From Cyanobacteriota bacterium (lineage in GTDB: Bacteria; Cyanobacteriota; Cyanobacteriia; Leptolyngbyales; Leptolyngbyaceae), in the NCBI GenBank assembly GCA_027482985.1, contig JAIXVO010000087.1, forward strand, positions 1-7,347: DNA of 7,347 bases, in the 5' to 3' direction. Shown one piece after another: positions 1-7,165 of this stretch. The notes beneath the pieces are model-generated. The model was not told where the DNA came from. It worked only from the letters and a program-made list of their open reading frames with translations, and searched no databases. The position numbers were made by a program, and so were the translations under genes. Every line of letters starts with the position of its first letter. Position 1 is the first letter of the stretch.

Positions 1-84
1 AGAGATTATGAGCGCCTGCCCGCAACCTCGGAGGCATTTATCTACCTGGCCATGATCCGTATTATGGTACGGCGCTTGGCCTAA
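1..84 (+). pseudogene. C-terminal end of an IS5-family transposase (cut by window edge)
   Basis: Frame 1 is open from the window edge to a TAA at 82-84 and encodes 27 residues. They include DYERLPATSEAF and end in MIRIMVRRLA. This is the characteristic C-terminal helix of small IS5-family DDE transposases (IS1031/IS427-like), where a DYE..P.TSEAF.Y.AMIR pattern precedes a basic tail. The catalytic domain lies outside the window, so I cannot say whether the full gene is intact; it is listed here as a partial transposase. The sequence just after the stop, ending around 117 with ACACCCTC, may be the right terminal inverted repeat, because many IS5 elements begin with GAG and so end in CTC. The next three bases, TGA (118-120), would fit the TNA target duplication of the IS1031 subgroup. 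The terminal repeat and target site are inference, because the left end is not visible. Confidence 0.75.
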
Positions 85-120
85 ATTGTCACTCCTCAGA
101 CCTTTTCAAACACCCTCTGA

Positions 121-306
121 TGTTGGGCGTTCCGAACCAGGTTATGGTTGCATCAATGGTAGCCGATTGCGATTAAAAAACACGGGCGTCGGGTCAAAAG
201 TCTGTTTCGCTTAGGTCTCGATTATTTGCGCCATTTAGTGCTCAATCCATCCCCGTCCAATGATCCCGACTTTGTGCAGTCCCTACAACTTTTGTCCTGT
301 ACTTAG
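121..306 (+). pseudogene. Decayed C-terminus of an IS4-family transposase
   Basis: Reading the frame that ends with TAG at 304-306 gives IAIKKHGRR, then SLFRLGLDYLR, and finally LQLLSCT before the stop. This matches the usual end of cyanobacterial IS4-family transposases (KKHGR.AKS.FR.GLD.L, ending FLSCT). The same frame continues upstream as CWAFRTRLWLHQW, which also resembles that family, but a TAG at 160-162 interrupts it. A further in-frame TGA lies at 118-120. No start codon and no DDE core remain, so this is a non-functional remnant. It directly follows the end of the IS5-type element, in the same orientation. The simplest reading is that the IS5 element inserted into an older IS4 copy and that only the IS4 tail is in view. 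About 60 bp without recognisable features follow it before the next gene. Confidence 0.72.
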
Positions 307-367
307 ATTTGAACAACACTCTTATATCGAGTTGAGCAGAGACACAATCATAGTTCATCAATAGTGA

Positions 368-751
368 TTACATCGCAATCTGACAATTATCCTTGTCCTG
401 CACTTTTAGGTTTTGGACTACGCGATCGCGCTGATTTTCAAACCATTGAGTATCTGAATTTGTGATGCTGGTTGATTCGATGGAAATAACTCCCCCTTCT
501 GCTTTAAGAATGATGCCTCGTCTGGTTTGTAGAACAGAGTTGGGCAAAACGGTGCAGTCCGCTTCGGTAGGTTCAACTCCCCGTTCCGAAGCCAGAGCGT
601 ACAGAGAATCATTCTGGGTGAAGAGGGTGTAAGTCTTTCCCATAAATACCGTCCCTCCGGCTTCTGGCTCTCCGACTGCATCCAGAATTTGGCAGGCACA
701 ATCAACTATGGTCTGTGTTTGGTGTTGCCAATCAGTTCGATCCTGAGCCAT
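368..751 (-). CDS. Uncharacterised small protein, 127 aa
   Basis: The ORF starts at an ATG (751-749) and ends with TAA at 368-370. The frame is open upstream to a stop at 839-841 but has no ATG, GTG or TTG there, so this ATG is the first possible start. An AGGA about 10 bases upstream is a plausible ribosome site. The N-terminal ~30 residues look helical and contain a close cysteine pair (DCAC, residues 18-21). The middle is rich in beta-forming residues and glycine (GGTVFMGKTYTLF, then GIILKAEGGVISIE). The C-terminus is polar and likely helical. There is no signal peptide or membrane segment. I do not recognise the family and assign no function. The gene lies between a broken Rpn-like gene and transposase remnants, so it could be accessory or have disturbed promoter sequences. 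The composition looks normally coding. Confidence 0.6.
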   Translation of the reverse strand: MAQDRTDWQHQTQTIVDCACQILDAVGEPEAGGTVFMGKTYTLFTQNDSLYALASERGVEPTEADCTVLPNSVLQTRRGIILKAEGGVISIESTSITNSDTQWFENQRDRVVQNLKVQDKDNCQIAM

Positions 752-807
752 GACTGCCCGATCCTGCTGATTGGGAGAAGTACCACTTCCCGTAAAACAG
801 AAGCGCG

Positions 808-927
808 AGGCTCCGAGGAGAGTTTGGATGGACTTAGCTCAGTGAGGGTGATGGGTTCTCCCACTCACCAACTGGCGAAATCAAGGGAATACTGCTCAAT
901 CAAGAGTTTGGAGATGTGGTCAAACAT
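808..927 (-). pseudogene. N-terminal remnant of an Rpn/DUF4351-type (PD-(D/E)XK) gene
   Basis: Starting at ATG 927-925, the minus strand reads MFDHISKLLIEQYSLDFASW. A TGA stop at 867-865 follows, and the same frame then continues VGEPITLTELSPSKLSSEP. This closely resembles the opening of the cyanobacterial Rpn / DUF4351 family of PD-(D/E)XK nuclease-like 'putative transposase' proteins. That opening is typically MFD..CK.L.E.FS.DFA.WLLGEP..LTELSPSELSLEP. The stop sits where the family has a leucine, so one T-to-G change in a TTA codon would explain it. After SSEP the similarity ends and the rest of the gene, normally around 250-300 aa, is absent. The remnant is therefore broken by both a nonsense codon and a truncation. 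The match is from memory of the family pattern, not a search. Confidence 0.7.
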
Positions 928-984
928 CGTGCGATCGAACCAGTTTGATGGGATGCGATCGCCCCTTGATCCCACCCATTTCGC

Positions 985-1016
985 TCTTGCCCTACCGTTA
1001 TAGTCACAGGGCAAGA
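985..1016 (-). terminator. Hairpin downstream of the AAA ATPase gene, possible terminator
   Basis: TCTTGCCCT at 985-993 is the exact reverse complement of AGGGCAAGA at 1008-1016, giving a 9-bp perfect stem with a 14-base loop. It begins 22 bases past the TAG of the AAA ATPase gene. That position suits transcript termination or 3'-end protection. No T-run follows on the minus strand, so it is not a classical intrinsic terminator. It also separates the ATPase gene from the broken Rpn-like remnant. Confidence 0.4.
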
Positions 1017-1037
1017 AAGAGCCTTTGGGTCGGCAAC

Positions 1038-2864
1038 CTAACTTTGTTTCTGGTGCAGGAGCAGGGTGTAAGCGGCGGCAAAATCCTGGTGGTCAATTTG
1101 GATCAGGGTGGGGTCGGTCCGATTTTGAGCGCGGTAGCGGCGGATGGCTTCCAGGGCGGCTTGATTACTCAGCAGGGCGAGATCGGCACCGTTCCAGCCT
1201 TCGGTTTGCGTTGCCCAGTGCGGCAAATCGACCTGAGTCGAGAGGGGGCGATCGCCATTATGAACTTGCAAAATCGCGAGGCGGCTGCTCAGATCGGGGA
1301 GATCGACTTTCAGTTGCAGATCCAAGCGTCCGGCTCTTAGCAGGGCAGGGTCGATCGCCTCCGGACGATTGGTTGCCCCAATCAGCAACACATTCAAGCA
1401 GTCCTGTAAGCCGTCCAGTTCCGTCAGGAGTTGCCCGACGACGCGATCGCTCACCCCAGAATCGCCCTGAAACTTACCGCGCACAGGTGCCAGCGTGTCG
1501 ATTTCGTCGATGAACACCACACAGGGAGCCGCCTGCCGCGCTTTCCGAAATAACTCCCGGACTTCCTGCTCCGCCGCACCCACCCAGCGACTCAATAATT
1601 CGGGACCATTCACGGCAATAAAGTTGGCTCTGGCTTGAGACGCGACGGCTTTGGCTAATAAGGTCTTGCCCGTTCCTGGTGGCCCCCAGAGTAAAATCCC
1701 GCGTGGGGCTTGGGCACCTGTTTGGGCGTACAGTTCGGGATATAGGAGGGCACCTTCCACGGATTCCTGGAGAGTTTGCTTAATCGTCGTTAATCCACCA
1801 ATTTGGGTCCACGCGATTTGGGGTGATTCCACTTCCACCGATCGCAACACCGATGGCTTCACTTCTCGCAACGCCTGGACAAAATCATCCTGCGTCACAC
1901 TCAAATCGGCGGGCACGGGATGGGAGAGGGAGGGCACCTGTCGCCGCAGGGCACTGTAAGCCGCTTTCTGACAAACCGCTTTCAAGTCTGCCCCCACCAT
2001 GCCCACAGTCAAATCCGCGATCGCCGCTAGTTCCACCGAGACTAAGGGCATCTCGCGGGTGAGCACCGTCAAAATCTCCAGCCGCCCATTGCGATCGGGC
2101 ACCCGAAATTGGACTTCGCGATCGAAGCGTCCGGGACGACGGAGCGCCGGATCGAGGTGATCGGGACGGTTGGTCGCGGCCAGCACAATCACCCCCGGAG
2201 CACTAGCAAACCCATCCATCAAACTCAGGAGTTGGGCAACCAAGCGTTTTTCGACTTCGCCTTCCACTTTGCTGCGATCGGGCACCAGGCTATCAATTTC
2301 GTCAATAAAAATCAGGCAGGGTGCGGCTTTAGCCGCTTTCTCAAACAAGCCTCGCAGCCGCCCTTCCGCTTCTCCGTAATATTTACCGATCACTTCTGGC
2401 CCCGCGATCGCGATATAGTTCACGCCTAATTCCTGGGAGAGCGATCGCGCCATCAGGGTTTTTCCTGTTCCTGGTGGCCCCACCAGCAATACCCCTCGCG
2501 GCGGCTCTAAGCCCAATTTCGCCAGCAGATCGGGACGTTTGAGCGGAATTTCGACCAGATCCCGCAGTTCTTGCAAAACATCGGCTAACCCGCCCACCTG
2601 TTGGAGCGTCGGCAGTGGGTCAGCAGCAGCCGGGGGTGTCACGATCGCCGCCGGTGGGTCTGATGGGGGCGATGCTGCGCCACTTGTCCCCGCTTGAGAC
2701 CGATTTCCCCCGGACGGCTGGGGAATATTGCCCTGACGTGGGATATTGCTCAGACCGCGAGTATTGACTTGAAAATCAGTTTTCAATTCGCCGTTAGCGG
2801 CTTTTTCTTCCAGGGCTTTGGCTAATTCTAGGAGTTGTTCAAATCCTTTAAATAAATCGCTCAT
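1038..2864 (-). CDS. Cdc48/p97-like AAA+ ATPase with two AAA domains
   Basis: The product is a 608-residue protein starting at the ATG at 2864. A TTG six bases further upstream is possible but less likely; neither has a clear Shine-Dalgarno. Residues 1-26 form a short helical segment. Residues ~30-85 are a Pro/Ser/Ala/Gly-rich linker. AAA domain 1 has Walker A GPPGTGKT (129-136), Walker B LIFIDEID (184-191), sensor-1 AATN and an arginine-finger RRPGRFD. AAA domain 2 has Walker A GPPGTGKT (394-401), Walker B VVFIDEID (449-456), sensor-1 GATN and RAGRLD. Both domains keep an aromatic pore-loop residue (GKYYG, SRWVG), as expected for an enzyme that threads and unfolds proteins. The Cdc48 N-terminal adaptor-binding domain is absent, so substrate choice must differ from p97. 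Both ATPase sites look intact. It is the last gene of a likely operon with a histidine kinase 62 bp upstream. The substrate is unknown; the location is presumably cytosolic. Confidence 0.9.
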   Translation of the reverse strand: MSDLFKGFEQLLELAKALEEKAANGELKTDFQVNTRGLSNIPRQGNIPQPSGGNRSQAGTSGAASPPSDPPAAIVTPPAAADPLPTLQQVGGLADVLQELRDLVEIPLKRPDLLAKLGLEPPRGVLLVGPPGTGKTLMARSLSQELGVNYIAIAGPEVIGKYYGEAEGRLRGLFEKAAKAAPCLIFIDEIDSLVPDRSKVEGEVEKRLVAQLLSLMDGFASAPGVIVLAATNRPDHLDPALRRPGRFDREVQFRVPDRNGRLEILTVLTREMPLVSVELAAIADLTVGMVGADLKAVCQKAAYSALRRQVPSLSHPVPADLSVTQDDFVQALREVKPSVLRSVEVESPQIAWTQIGGLTTIKQTLQESVEGALLYPELYAQTGAQAPRGILLWGPPGTGKTLLAKAVASQARANFIAVNGPELLSRWVGAAEQEVRELFRKARQAAPCVVFIDEIDTLAPVRGKFQGDSGVSDRVVGQLLTELDGLQDCLNVLLIGATNRPEAIDPALLRAGRLDLQLKVDLPDLSSRLAILQVHNGDRPLSTQVDLPHWATQTEGWNGADLALLSNQAALEAIRRYRAQNRTDPTLIQIDHQDFAAAYTLLLHQKQS

Positions 2865-2926
2865 GATCAAACCAATGTCAGGGATGGGAGGAATATCCTA
2901 GTTATCCCGAATCGGCAGGGGAATCA

Positions 2927-4372
2927 TCAAGTGCAGAGCGCCTGAGTGATTGGAATCGAGATCCGGAATTCTACTCCCTGGCCGGGTTCTGACCAACAAT
3001 CGAGCATGCCGTTGTGTTTTTCGGTAATAATCTGGTAGCTGATGTACAGTCCTAAGCCAGTACCGTGGCCAACAGGCTTCGTGGTAAAGAAAGGATCAAA
3101 CAGGCGAAAGAGCGCTACTGGATCAATGCTGGGGCCATTATTGCGAATCCGAATTTGGACACGATCGCTGGCTTCCATGGTCGTCTGAATCCAGATGGTG
3201 GGATCGGTGTCTGTATCCTGAAATCGATGCTGGCGCAGGTTATCCAGAGCATCGATCGCGTTACTGACAATATTCATGAACACCTGATTCAGTTGCCCAG
3301 CAAAACATTCTACTGGTGGCAGGTGACCATAGTCCTTCACCACTTGCACTTCGCGGCGATCGGGCTTGGGTTTGAGTTGGTTTTGCAAAATCAGGAGGGT
3401 GTTTTCGAGACCATCATGAATGTTGACGGGTTTCATTGCGGCTTCGTCAAGGCGGGAGAAGTTACGCAACGACAACACGATTTGGCGAATGCGCTCGGCT
3501 CCCATTTGTAGCGATCGCAGCAGTTTTGGCAAATCTTCCTGAATAAACACCAGATCGATCGCCTCAATTTCAGCTTGAATCACCGACACTGGCTGCGGAT
3601 AATACTGCTGATATAGCGATAGCACATGCAATACATCATTGATATAGTCCTGGGCTGGACACAGATTGCCATAAATAAAGTTAACTGGATTGTTGATTTC
3701 GTGGGCAATCCCTGCCACCAGTTGCCCCAGACTCGACATTTTCTCGGTTTGGATCAATTGCGCCTGGGTCTGTTGCAGTTCACTAAAGGCAGCGGCTAAC
3801 TTGTCAGCCTGCTCGCGGGCATGGGCTTCCGAACTGCGGAGTGCAGCCTCGGCATGTTTGCTGGCTGTGATGTTATGAAACACCGCTACCGCTCCCTGCG
3901 CAATCCCCTGGTCATTTTGCAGCGATCGCGCCGTGACATCAAACCAAACAGGTTCATCGTGGAGACAATGATAAATTTCCAGATGGTCGATCACCTCCCC
4001 TTGCATCGCCCGGGCGATCGGAAAGTCTGCCCCTGTCAACTGCGCCTCTGAAGCGGCGGCATAAAAGGTTTGTGCAGTAACCCAGTCTTGAAAGTGGGTG
4101 TGCTGGGACTGAAACCCCAGCAATTCCACTGCTGCCTTATTAATTAAAACCAGTTTGCCAGTCTCATCTACGACCACCACGCTATCACCCATGCTGGTCA
4201 AAATCGATTTCAAGACCTGGAGTGCCGCATCGGAATGTTTCAGCTCTTGTAATGTTTGTTCTAACCGATGCGATTTTTCTAGCGTTTCCCGTTCATACAC
4301 GGCTAAAAGTTCTTCCAGTGCGGCGACCTGCGATCGCAGTTGGGCCACTTCTTCCTGCGCCAGTTGATTCAC
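2927..4372 (-). CDS. PAS-domain sensor histidine kinase
   Basis: This 481-residue protein has no membrane segment, so it is a cytoplasmic sensor. The start is GTG (4372-4370). A TAG lies two codons upstream, so no earlier start is possible, and a GGGGG run about 7 bases before it may serve as the ribosome site. Residues 1-55 are a coiled coil. Residues ~56-170 form a PAS domain (SMGDSVVVVDETGK, ending AVAVFHNITASK). Residues ~170-212 are a second coiled-coil linker. The phospho-acceptor is His224 in GIAHEINNP, an HPK4-type H-box. The N-box is around 363-376 (QVFMNIVSNAIDAL), the F-box is LFDPFFTTKPVG and the G2 box is GHGTGLGL (435-442). The G1 box is unusual: NNGPSI (411-416) replaces the canonical DNGPGI. 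It would autophosphorylate and pass phosphate to a response regulator, but no receiver domain is fused and none is encoded in the window. The PAS ligand is unknown. Confidence 0.93.
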   Translation of the reverse strand: MNQLAQEEVAQLRSQVAALEELLAVYERETLEKSHRLEQTLQELKHSDAALQVLKSILTSMGDSVVVVDETGKLVLINKAAVELLGFQSQHTHFQDWVTAQTFYAAASEAQLTGADFPIARAMQGEVIDHLEIYHCLHDEPVWFDVTARSLQNDQGIAQGAVAVFHNITASKHAEAALRSSEAHAREQADKLAAAFSELQQTQAQLIQTEKMSSLGQLVAGIAHEINNPVNFIYGNLCPAQDYINDVLHVLSLYQQYYPQPVSVIQAEIEAIDLVFIQEDLPKLLRSLQMGAERIRQIVLSLRNFSRLDEAAMKPVNIHDGLENTLLILQNQLKPKPDRREVQVVKDYGHLPPVECFAGQLNQVFMNIVSNAIDALDNLRQHRFQDTDTDPTIWIQTTMEASDRVQIRIRNNGPSIDPVALFRLFDPFFTTKPVGHGTGLGLYISYQIITEKHNGMLDCWSEPGQGVEFRISIPITQALCT

Positions 4373-4434
4373 TGACTAACCCCCTACATGATTGGTGAAC
4401 AAGACAACCGTCAGCCAGAGGCACCCAACCCGCA

Positions 4435-5175
4435 TTAATACATCGCCGCAGGAGTAAACACTTGGCTTCGATCAAAGGGCAACATGGCCATTTTCATGTT
4501 GAGGGCAATGGTTTTGAATAGATCAGCCGTTTCACGGGCAATCGGAGCTTTGGCAAACAATACGATCGCGATCAGGTTCCCAGAAGGCAACATTCCGCCA
4601 AACCCTAATACCGATCGAATGCCATAAGGAATCACAAATTCTTGCTGCGCGGGGACATAGGGACTGCCGACCGCATCCGGCACCAAAAACACATTAAAAG
4701 TCCGTTGCTCCAGATCCATGAGCAGATCGGTACTTGGTGCCAAGACTGAATTAATTTCTAATCCCATTTGTTGAATCAATTGGGAAATCATCGGGAATTC
4801 TGCGACCATTTTTTCACTGGCTAAGGGAATGGCCTGATGCCCTTGCGATCGCGCCCGCGCTTGCCATTCTGGGTGATCACCTGTGGTTGCCAGTAAGGTC
4901 AGGCATTTCATTTCCGGGGTTGCGGCATGGGTACCTAGTTGCTGCTGCACAAAGGTTTGTAATTCAGCCGGGAGGTCGCCCAGAGGATGAGTCTTGAAGC
5001 ACCGTACCAGAGCAAAGGGACTGCTGCCCATGGTGGCATCTTGAAAATTTTGATAGAGATATTGCACGACGCGATCAGCGACAGTTTCCATACTGGCAGC
5101 GCCACTTCCCAATTTGCGTAGGGCACTGCCGCACTCAGTCATCTCACTCAAGCTAAACTTAGCCAGGTCATACAT
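4435..5175 (-). CDS. Uncharacterised soluble protein with a probable GAF-like fold, 246 aa
   Basis: The ORF runs from ATG 5175-5173 to TAA at 4435-4437. An AAGGTG Shine-Dalgarno lies about 7 bases upstream, which firmly supports this start. There is no signal peptide or membrane segment. Residues 1-45 look helical. The most distinctive block is residues ~98-140 (TTGDHPEWQARARSQGHQAI, then MISQLIQQMGLEI). Residues ~176-232 have the look of the end of a GAF sensor domain: a GIRSVLGFGG strand, then LIAIVLFAKAPI, then a helix ETADLFKTIALNMKMA. The GAF-like assignment is my reading of the pattern, not a search result. It lies 62 bp upstream of the histidine kinase on the same strand, so it may supply or modulate the kinase's input. 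Translation may be controlled by the structured leader at 5186-5254. The ligand and exact function are unknown. Confidence 0.8.
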   Translation of the reverse strand: MYDLAKFSLSEMTECGSALRKLGSGAASMETVADRVVQYLYQNFQDATMGSSPFALVRCFKTHPLGDLPAELQTFVQQQLGTHAATPEMKCLTLLATTGDHPEWQARARSQGHQAIPLASEKMVAEFPMISQLIQQMGLEINSVLAPSTDLLMDLEQRTFNVFLVPDAVGSPYVPAQQEFVIPYGIRSVLGFGGMLPSGNLIAIVLFAKAPIARETADLFKTIALNMKMAMLPFDRSQVFTPAAMY

Positions 5176-5185
5176 GGATGATCAC
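5176..5185 (-). promoter_or_regulatory. Shine-Dalgarno region of the GAF-like gene
   Basis: On the minus strand the bases before the ATG read AAGGTGATCATCC. AAGGTG is a good match to the anti-Shine-Dalgarno and sits 7 bases from the start. Its first three bases (AAG) belong to the proximal arm of the upstream inverted repeat, at 5188-5186. Confidence 0.6.
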
Positions 5186-5254
5186 CTTGGGAAATCGAGG
5201 TTATAGACAAGTCGGGGGCGACTTCATTCGCAGTATGAACTTATATTTCCCAAG
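5186..5254 (-). promoter_or_regulatory. Structured 5' leader with nested inverted repeats
   Basis: CTTGGGAAAT at 5186-5195 is the exact reverse complement of ATTTCCCAAG at 5245-5254, a 10-bp perfect inverted repeat with a 49-base spacer. Inside it, AAGTCG (5209-5214) and CGACTT (5219-5224) form a second, 6-bp perfect hairpin with a 4-base loop. The arm nearest the gene ends in AAG, which is part of the AAGGTG ribosome site. Pairing of the outer arms in the mRNA would therefore partly hide the site where ribosomes bind. This could be a translational switch, or alternatively a DNA operator with two half-sites. The repeats are seen directly; the function is inferred, and the transcription start is unknown. 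Confidence 0.45.
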
Positions 5255-5380
5255 CAGCAACCAAAATCGCTACTTCAACCTGGCTGCTTAGCCGACAAAT
5301 CTGACAAAAGTGTGCACAAGGGGGCAAATCCAACTGATGTAATTGGTGACTGTGACCCATTGCAGACAGGCTCGGTCGCA

Positions 5381-7012
5381 TCATGCATTAGCTGTAGAAG
5401 TGGCTTCTAGGCTGGAATGTTGGGGATTCATGCGCATTTCTGGTGGATTCAGAGAGGCATAGAGGCGATTCAGAGCGTTGATGTAAGCCTGAGCGGAGGC
5501 GACGATGATATCTGTGTTGGCCGCATGTCCGGCAAAAATGCGATCGCCATGCCGCAGCCGAATCGTCACTTCCCCGATCGCGTCAATGCCAGCCGTCACC
5601 GATTGCACCGAGAATTCGATCAACTCATTCGGGACATTGACGACGCGATTAATCGCTTTGTAGACGGCATCCACAGGCCCCGTCCCAATGGCAGCATCCA
5701 TCAATTCCTGCCCATCGGGAGTTTGCAGCTTGACGGTGGCAGTGGGACTGGCGTGATCCCCGCAGGACACCTGGACTAACTCCAGCTTGAACAGATCCGG
5801 CGACTGTTGAATTTCGTCATTGACGATCGCTTCCAGGTCGCGATCGCTAATTTCCTTCTTCTTATCTGCCAATTCTTTGAAGCGCACAAAGGCTTTATTC
5901 AGTTCCTGTTCGGTCAGATCGAAACCCAATTCTTTGAGGCGAGAACGAAACGCATTGCGGCCTGACAACTTGCCTAACACAATTTGATTATCCGTTAAGC
6001 CAATCAATTGGGCATCCATGATTTCGTAGGTCAGCCGATTTTTCAGCACCCCATCCTGGTGAATCCCGGATTCGTGGGCAAACGCATTCGTCCCGACGAT
6101 CGCCTTATTCGGTTGCACCAACATTCCCGTCAGGTTAGACACCAGCCGCGAGGTTTTGTAAATCTGCCGCGTGTCAATGTTGGTCAACGGCGCTTCCGAC
6201 TCCGCTGGCCGCCCCAAGAAGGTGTTGTAGTACTGCCGCCGCACATGCAACGCCATCACCAATTCTTCCAGCGCCGCATTGCCCGCCCGTTCGCCAATCC
6301 CGTTGATGGTGCATTCCAGTTGCCGCGCCCCATGCTTCACCGCTTCCAGGAAGTTCGCCACCGCCAAACCCAGGTCATTATGCCCATGCACCGAAATGAT
6401 CGCCTGATCGACATTCGGCACATTTTCTTTGATGCCGCGAATCAGATCGCCAAATTCGGCGGGGGTCAGGTAGCCCACCGTATCCGGAATGTTGATGGTA
6501 GTCGCCCCCGCCGCGATCGCCCGTTCCAAGACCTCGTAGAGAAATGCGGGATCGCTGCGTCCGGCATCTTCTGGCGAAAATTCCACATCGTCCACGCAGG
6601 TCTTGGCAAACCCCACCATTTCTTCTGCGATCGCCAATACCTCCGCCCGACTCTTGCGCAACTTGTACTTCAGGTGAATATCGGACGTGGCAATAAAAGT
6701 ATGAATCCGGGATTTCGCAGCTGGCTTCAGAGCTTCCGCTGCCGTTTGAATATCCTGGCGAGTCGCTCGTGCCAGCCCGCAAATCGTGGGACCATCGGGT
6801 GTCCCGACTGCCTGAGCAATTTTTTGCACCGCTTCAAAATCGCCCGGACTGGAATACGGAAACCCGGCTTCAATTACATCCACACCCAGGCGCGCCAGTT
6901 GTCGGGCGATCGTCAGTTTCTCTTCCACATTCAGGGTAGCGCCGGGAGATTGCTCTCCATCCCGCAACGTGGTGTCAAAAATAATGATGCGATCGAGCGA
7001 CTGGGTATTCAT
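5381..7012 (-). CDS. leuA: 2-isopropylmalate synthase
   Basis: LeuA condenses acetyl-CoA with 2-oxoisovalerate to form 2-isopropylmalate, the first committed step of leucine biosynthesis, in the cytosol. The 543 residues match the normal length of bacterial LeuA. The N-terminal TIM barrel opens with [13 protein letters not shown] (12-24), the signature with the metal-binding Asp and catalytic Arg. The divalent-metal histidines are in SVHGHNDLG (207-215), followed by the second signature [19 protein letters not shown] (232-250). The linker region contains HESGIHQDG (313-321). The C-terminal ~130 residues (from about 395) are the LeuA dimer/regulatory domain, which binds leucine for feedback inhibition; [13 protein letters not shown] is typical. 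The ATG at 7012 gives the family's usual start; no strong Shine-Dalgarno precedes it. A terminator-like structure lies upstream, so leuA probably has its own promoter in 7013-7165, though no convincing -10/-35 pair is visible. All key residues are present. Confidence 0.97.
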   Translation of the reverse strand: MNTQSLDRIIIFDTTLRDGEQSPGATLNVEEKLTIARQLARLGVDVIEAGFPYSSPGDFEAVQKIAQAVGTPDGPTICGLARATRQDIQTAAEALKPAAKSRIHTFIATSDIHLKYKLRKSRAEVLAIAEEMVGFAKTCVDDVEFSPEDAGRSDPAFLYEVLERAIAAGATTINIPDTVGYLTPAEFGDLIRGIKENVPNVDQAIISVHGHNDLGLAVANFLEAVKHGARQLECTINGIGERAGNAALEELVMALHVRRQYYNTFLGRPAESEAPLTNIDTRQIYKTSRLVSNLTGMLVQPNKAIVGTNAFAHESGIHQDGVLKNRLTYEIMDAQLIGLTDNQIVLGKLSGRNAFRSRLKELGFDLTEQELNKAFVRFKELADKKKEISDRDLEAIVNDEIQQSPDLFKLELVQVSCGDHASPTATVKLQTPDGQELMDAAIGTGPVDAVYKAINRVVNVPNELIEFSVQSVTAGIDAIGEVTIRLRHGDRIFAGHAANTDIIVASAQAYINALNRLYASLNPPEMRMNPQHSSLEATSTANA

Positions 7013-7120
7013 AGGATGATTAATTGGGGTGAAAACAACAATGAATTCGGTTGTTTACTAGCCTACCGTTTCTCAAGAAAGATAAGCCATCCCCCGATCA
7101 GGCAGGAGTCAAGAGAATTC

Positions 7121-7150
7121 GTAGAGACGCGCCGCTGGCATGTCTCCCAC
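7121..7150. repeat. Degenerate palindromic interspersed repeat (GTAGAGACG type)
   Basis: The sequence begins GTAGAGACGCGCC and closes with TGTCTCCCAC. GAGAC (7124-7128) pairs with GTCTC (7142-7146), and GCC (7131-7133) pairs with GGC (7137-7139) around a 3-base loop, with a wobble and one mismatch between them. It resembles the short palindromic family GTAGAGACG...CGTCTCTAC that is scattered between genes in many filamentous cyanobacteria, here in a decayed form. The link to that family is from general knowledge and was not searched. It lies in the leuA upstream region. Confidence 0.45.
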
Positions 7151-7165
7151 AGAGTCATGGCAAGC

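Noticed and set aside
1025..1513. Plus-strand open frames opposite the AAA ATPase
   Set aside because: They read as low-complexity Arg/Ser/Gly sequence antisense to conserved AAA motifs, so they are shadows.
2868..2870. TTG as the start of the AAA ATPase
   Set aside because: It adds only two residues, has no better ribosome site than the ATG at 2864, and TTG starts are rarer.
5255..5380. A terminator or RNA gene between leuA and the GAF-like gene
   Set aside because: No strong stem followed by a T-run and no tRNA-like fold could be found there.
7060..7112. TTGACT at 7112-7107 on the minus strand as a leuA -35 box
   Set aside because: No -10 element lies at 16-18 bases; the nearest TTATCT is 21 bases away.
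7063..7158. A 31-codon minus-strand ORF upstream of leuA, considered as a leucine leader peptide for attenuation
   Set aside because: It has five scattered leucines with no tandem run, overlaps the palindromic repeat, and has no terminator/antiterminator pair after it.
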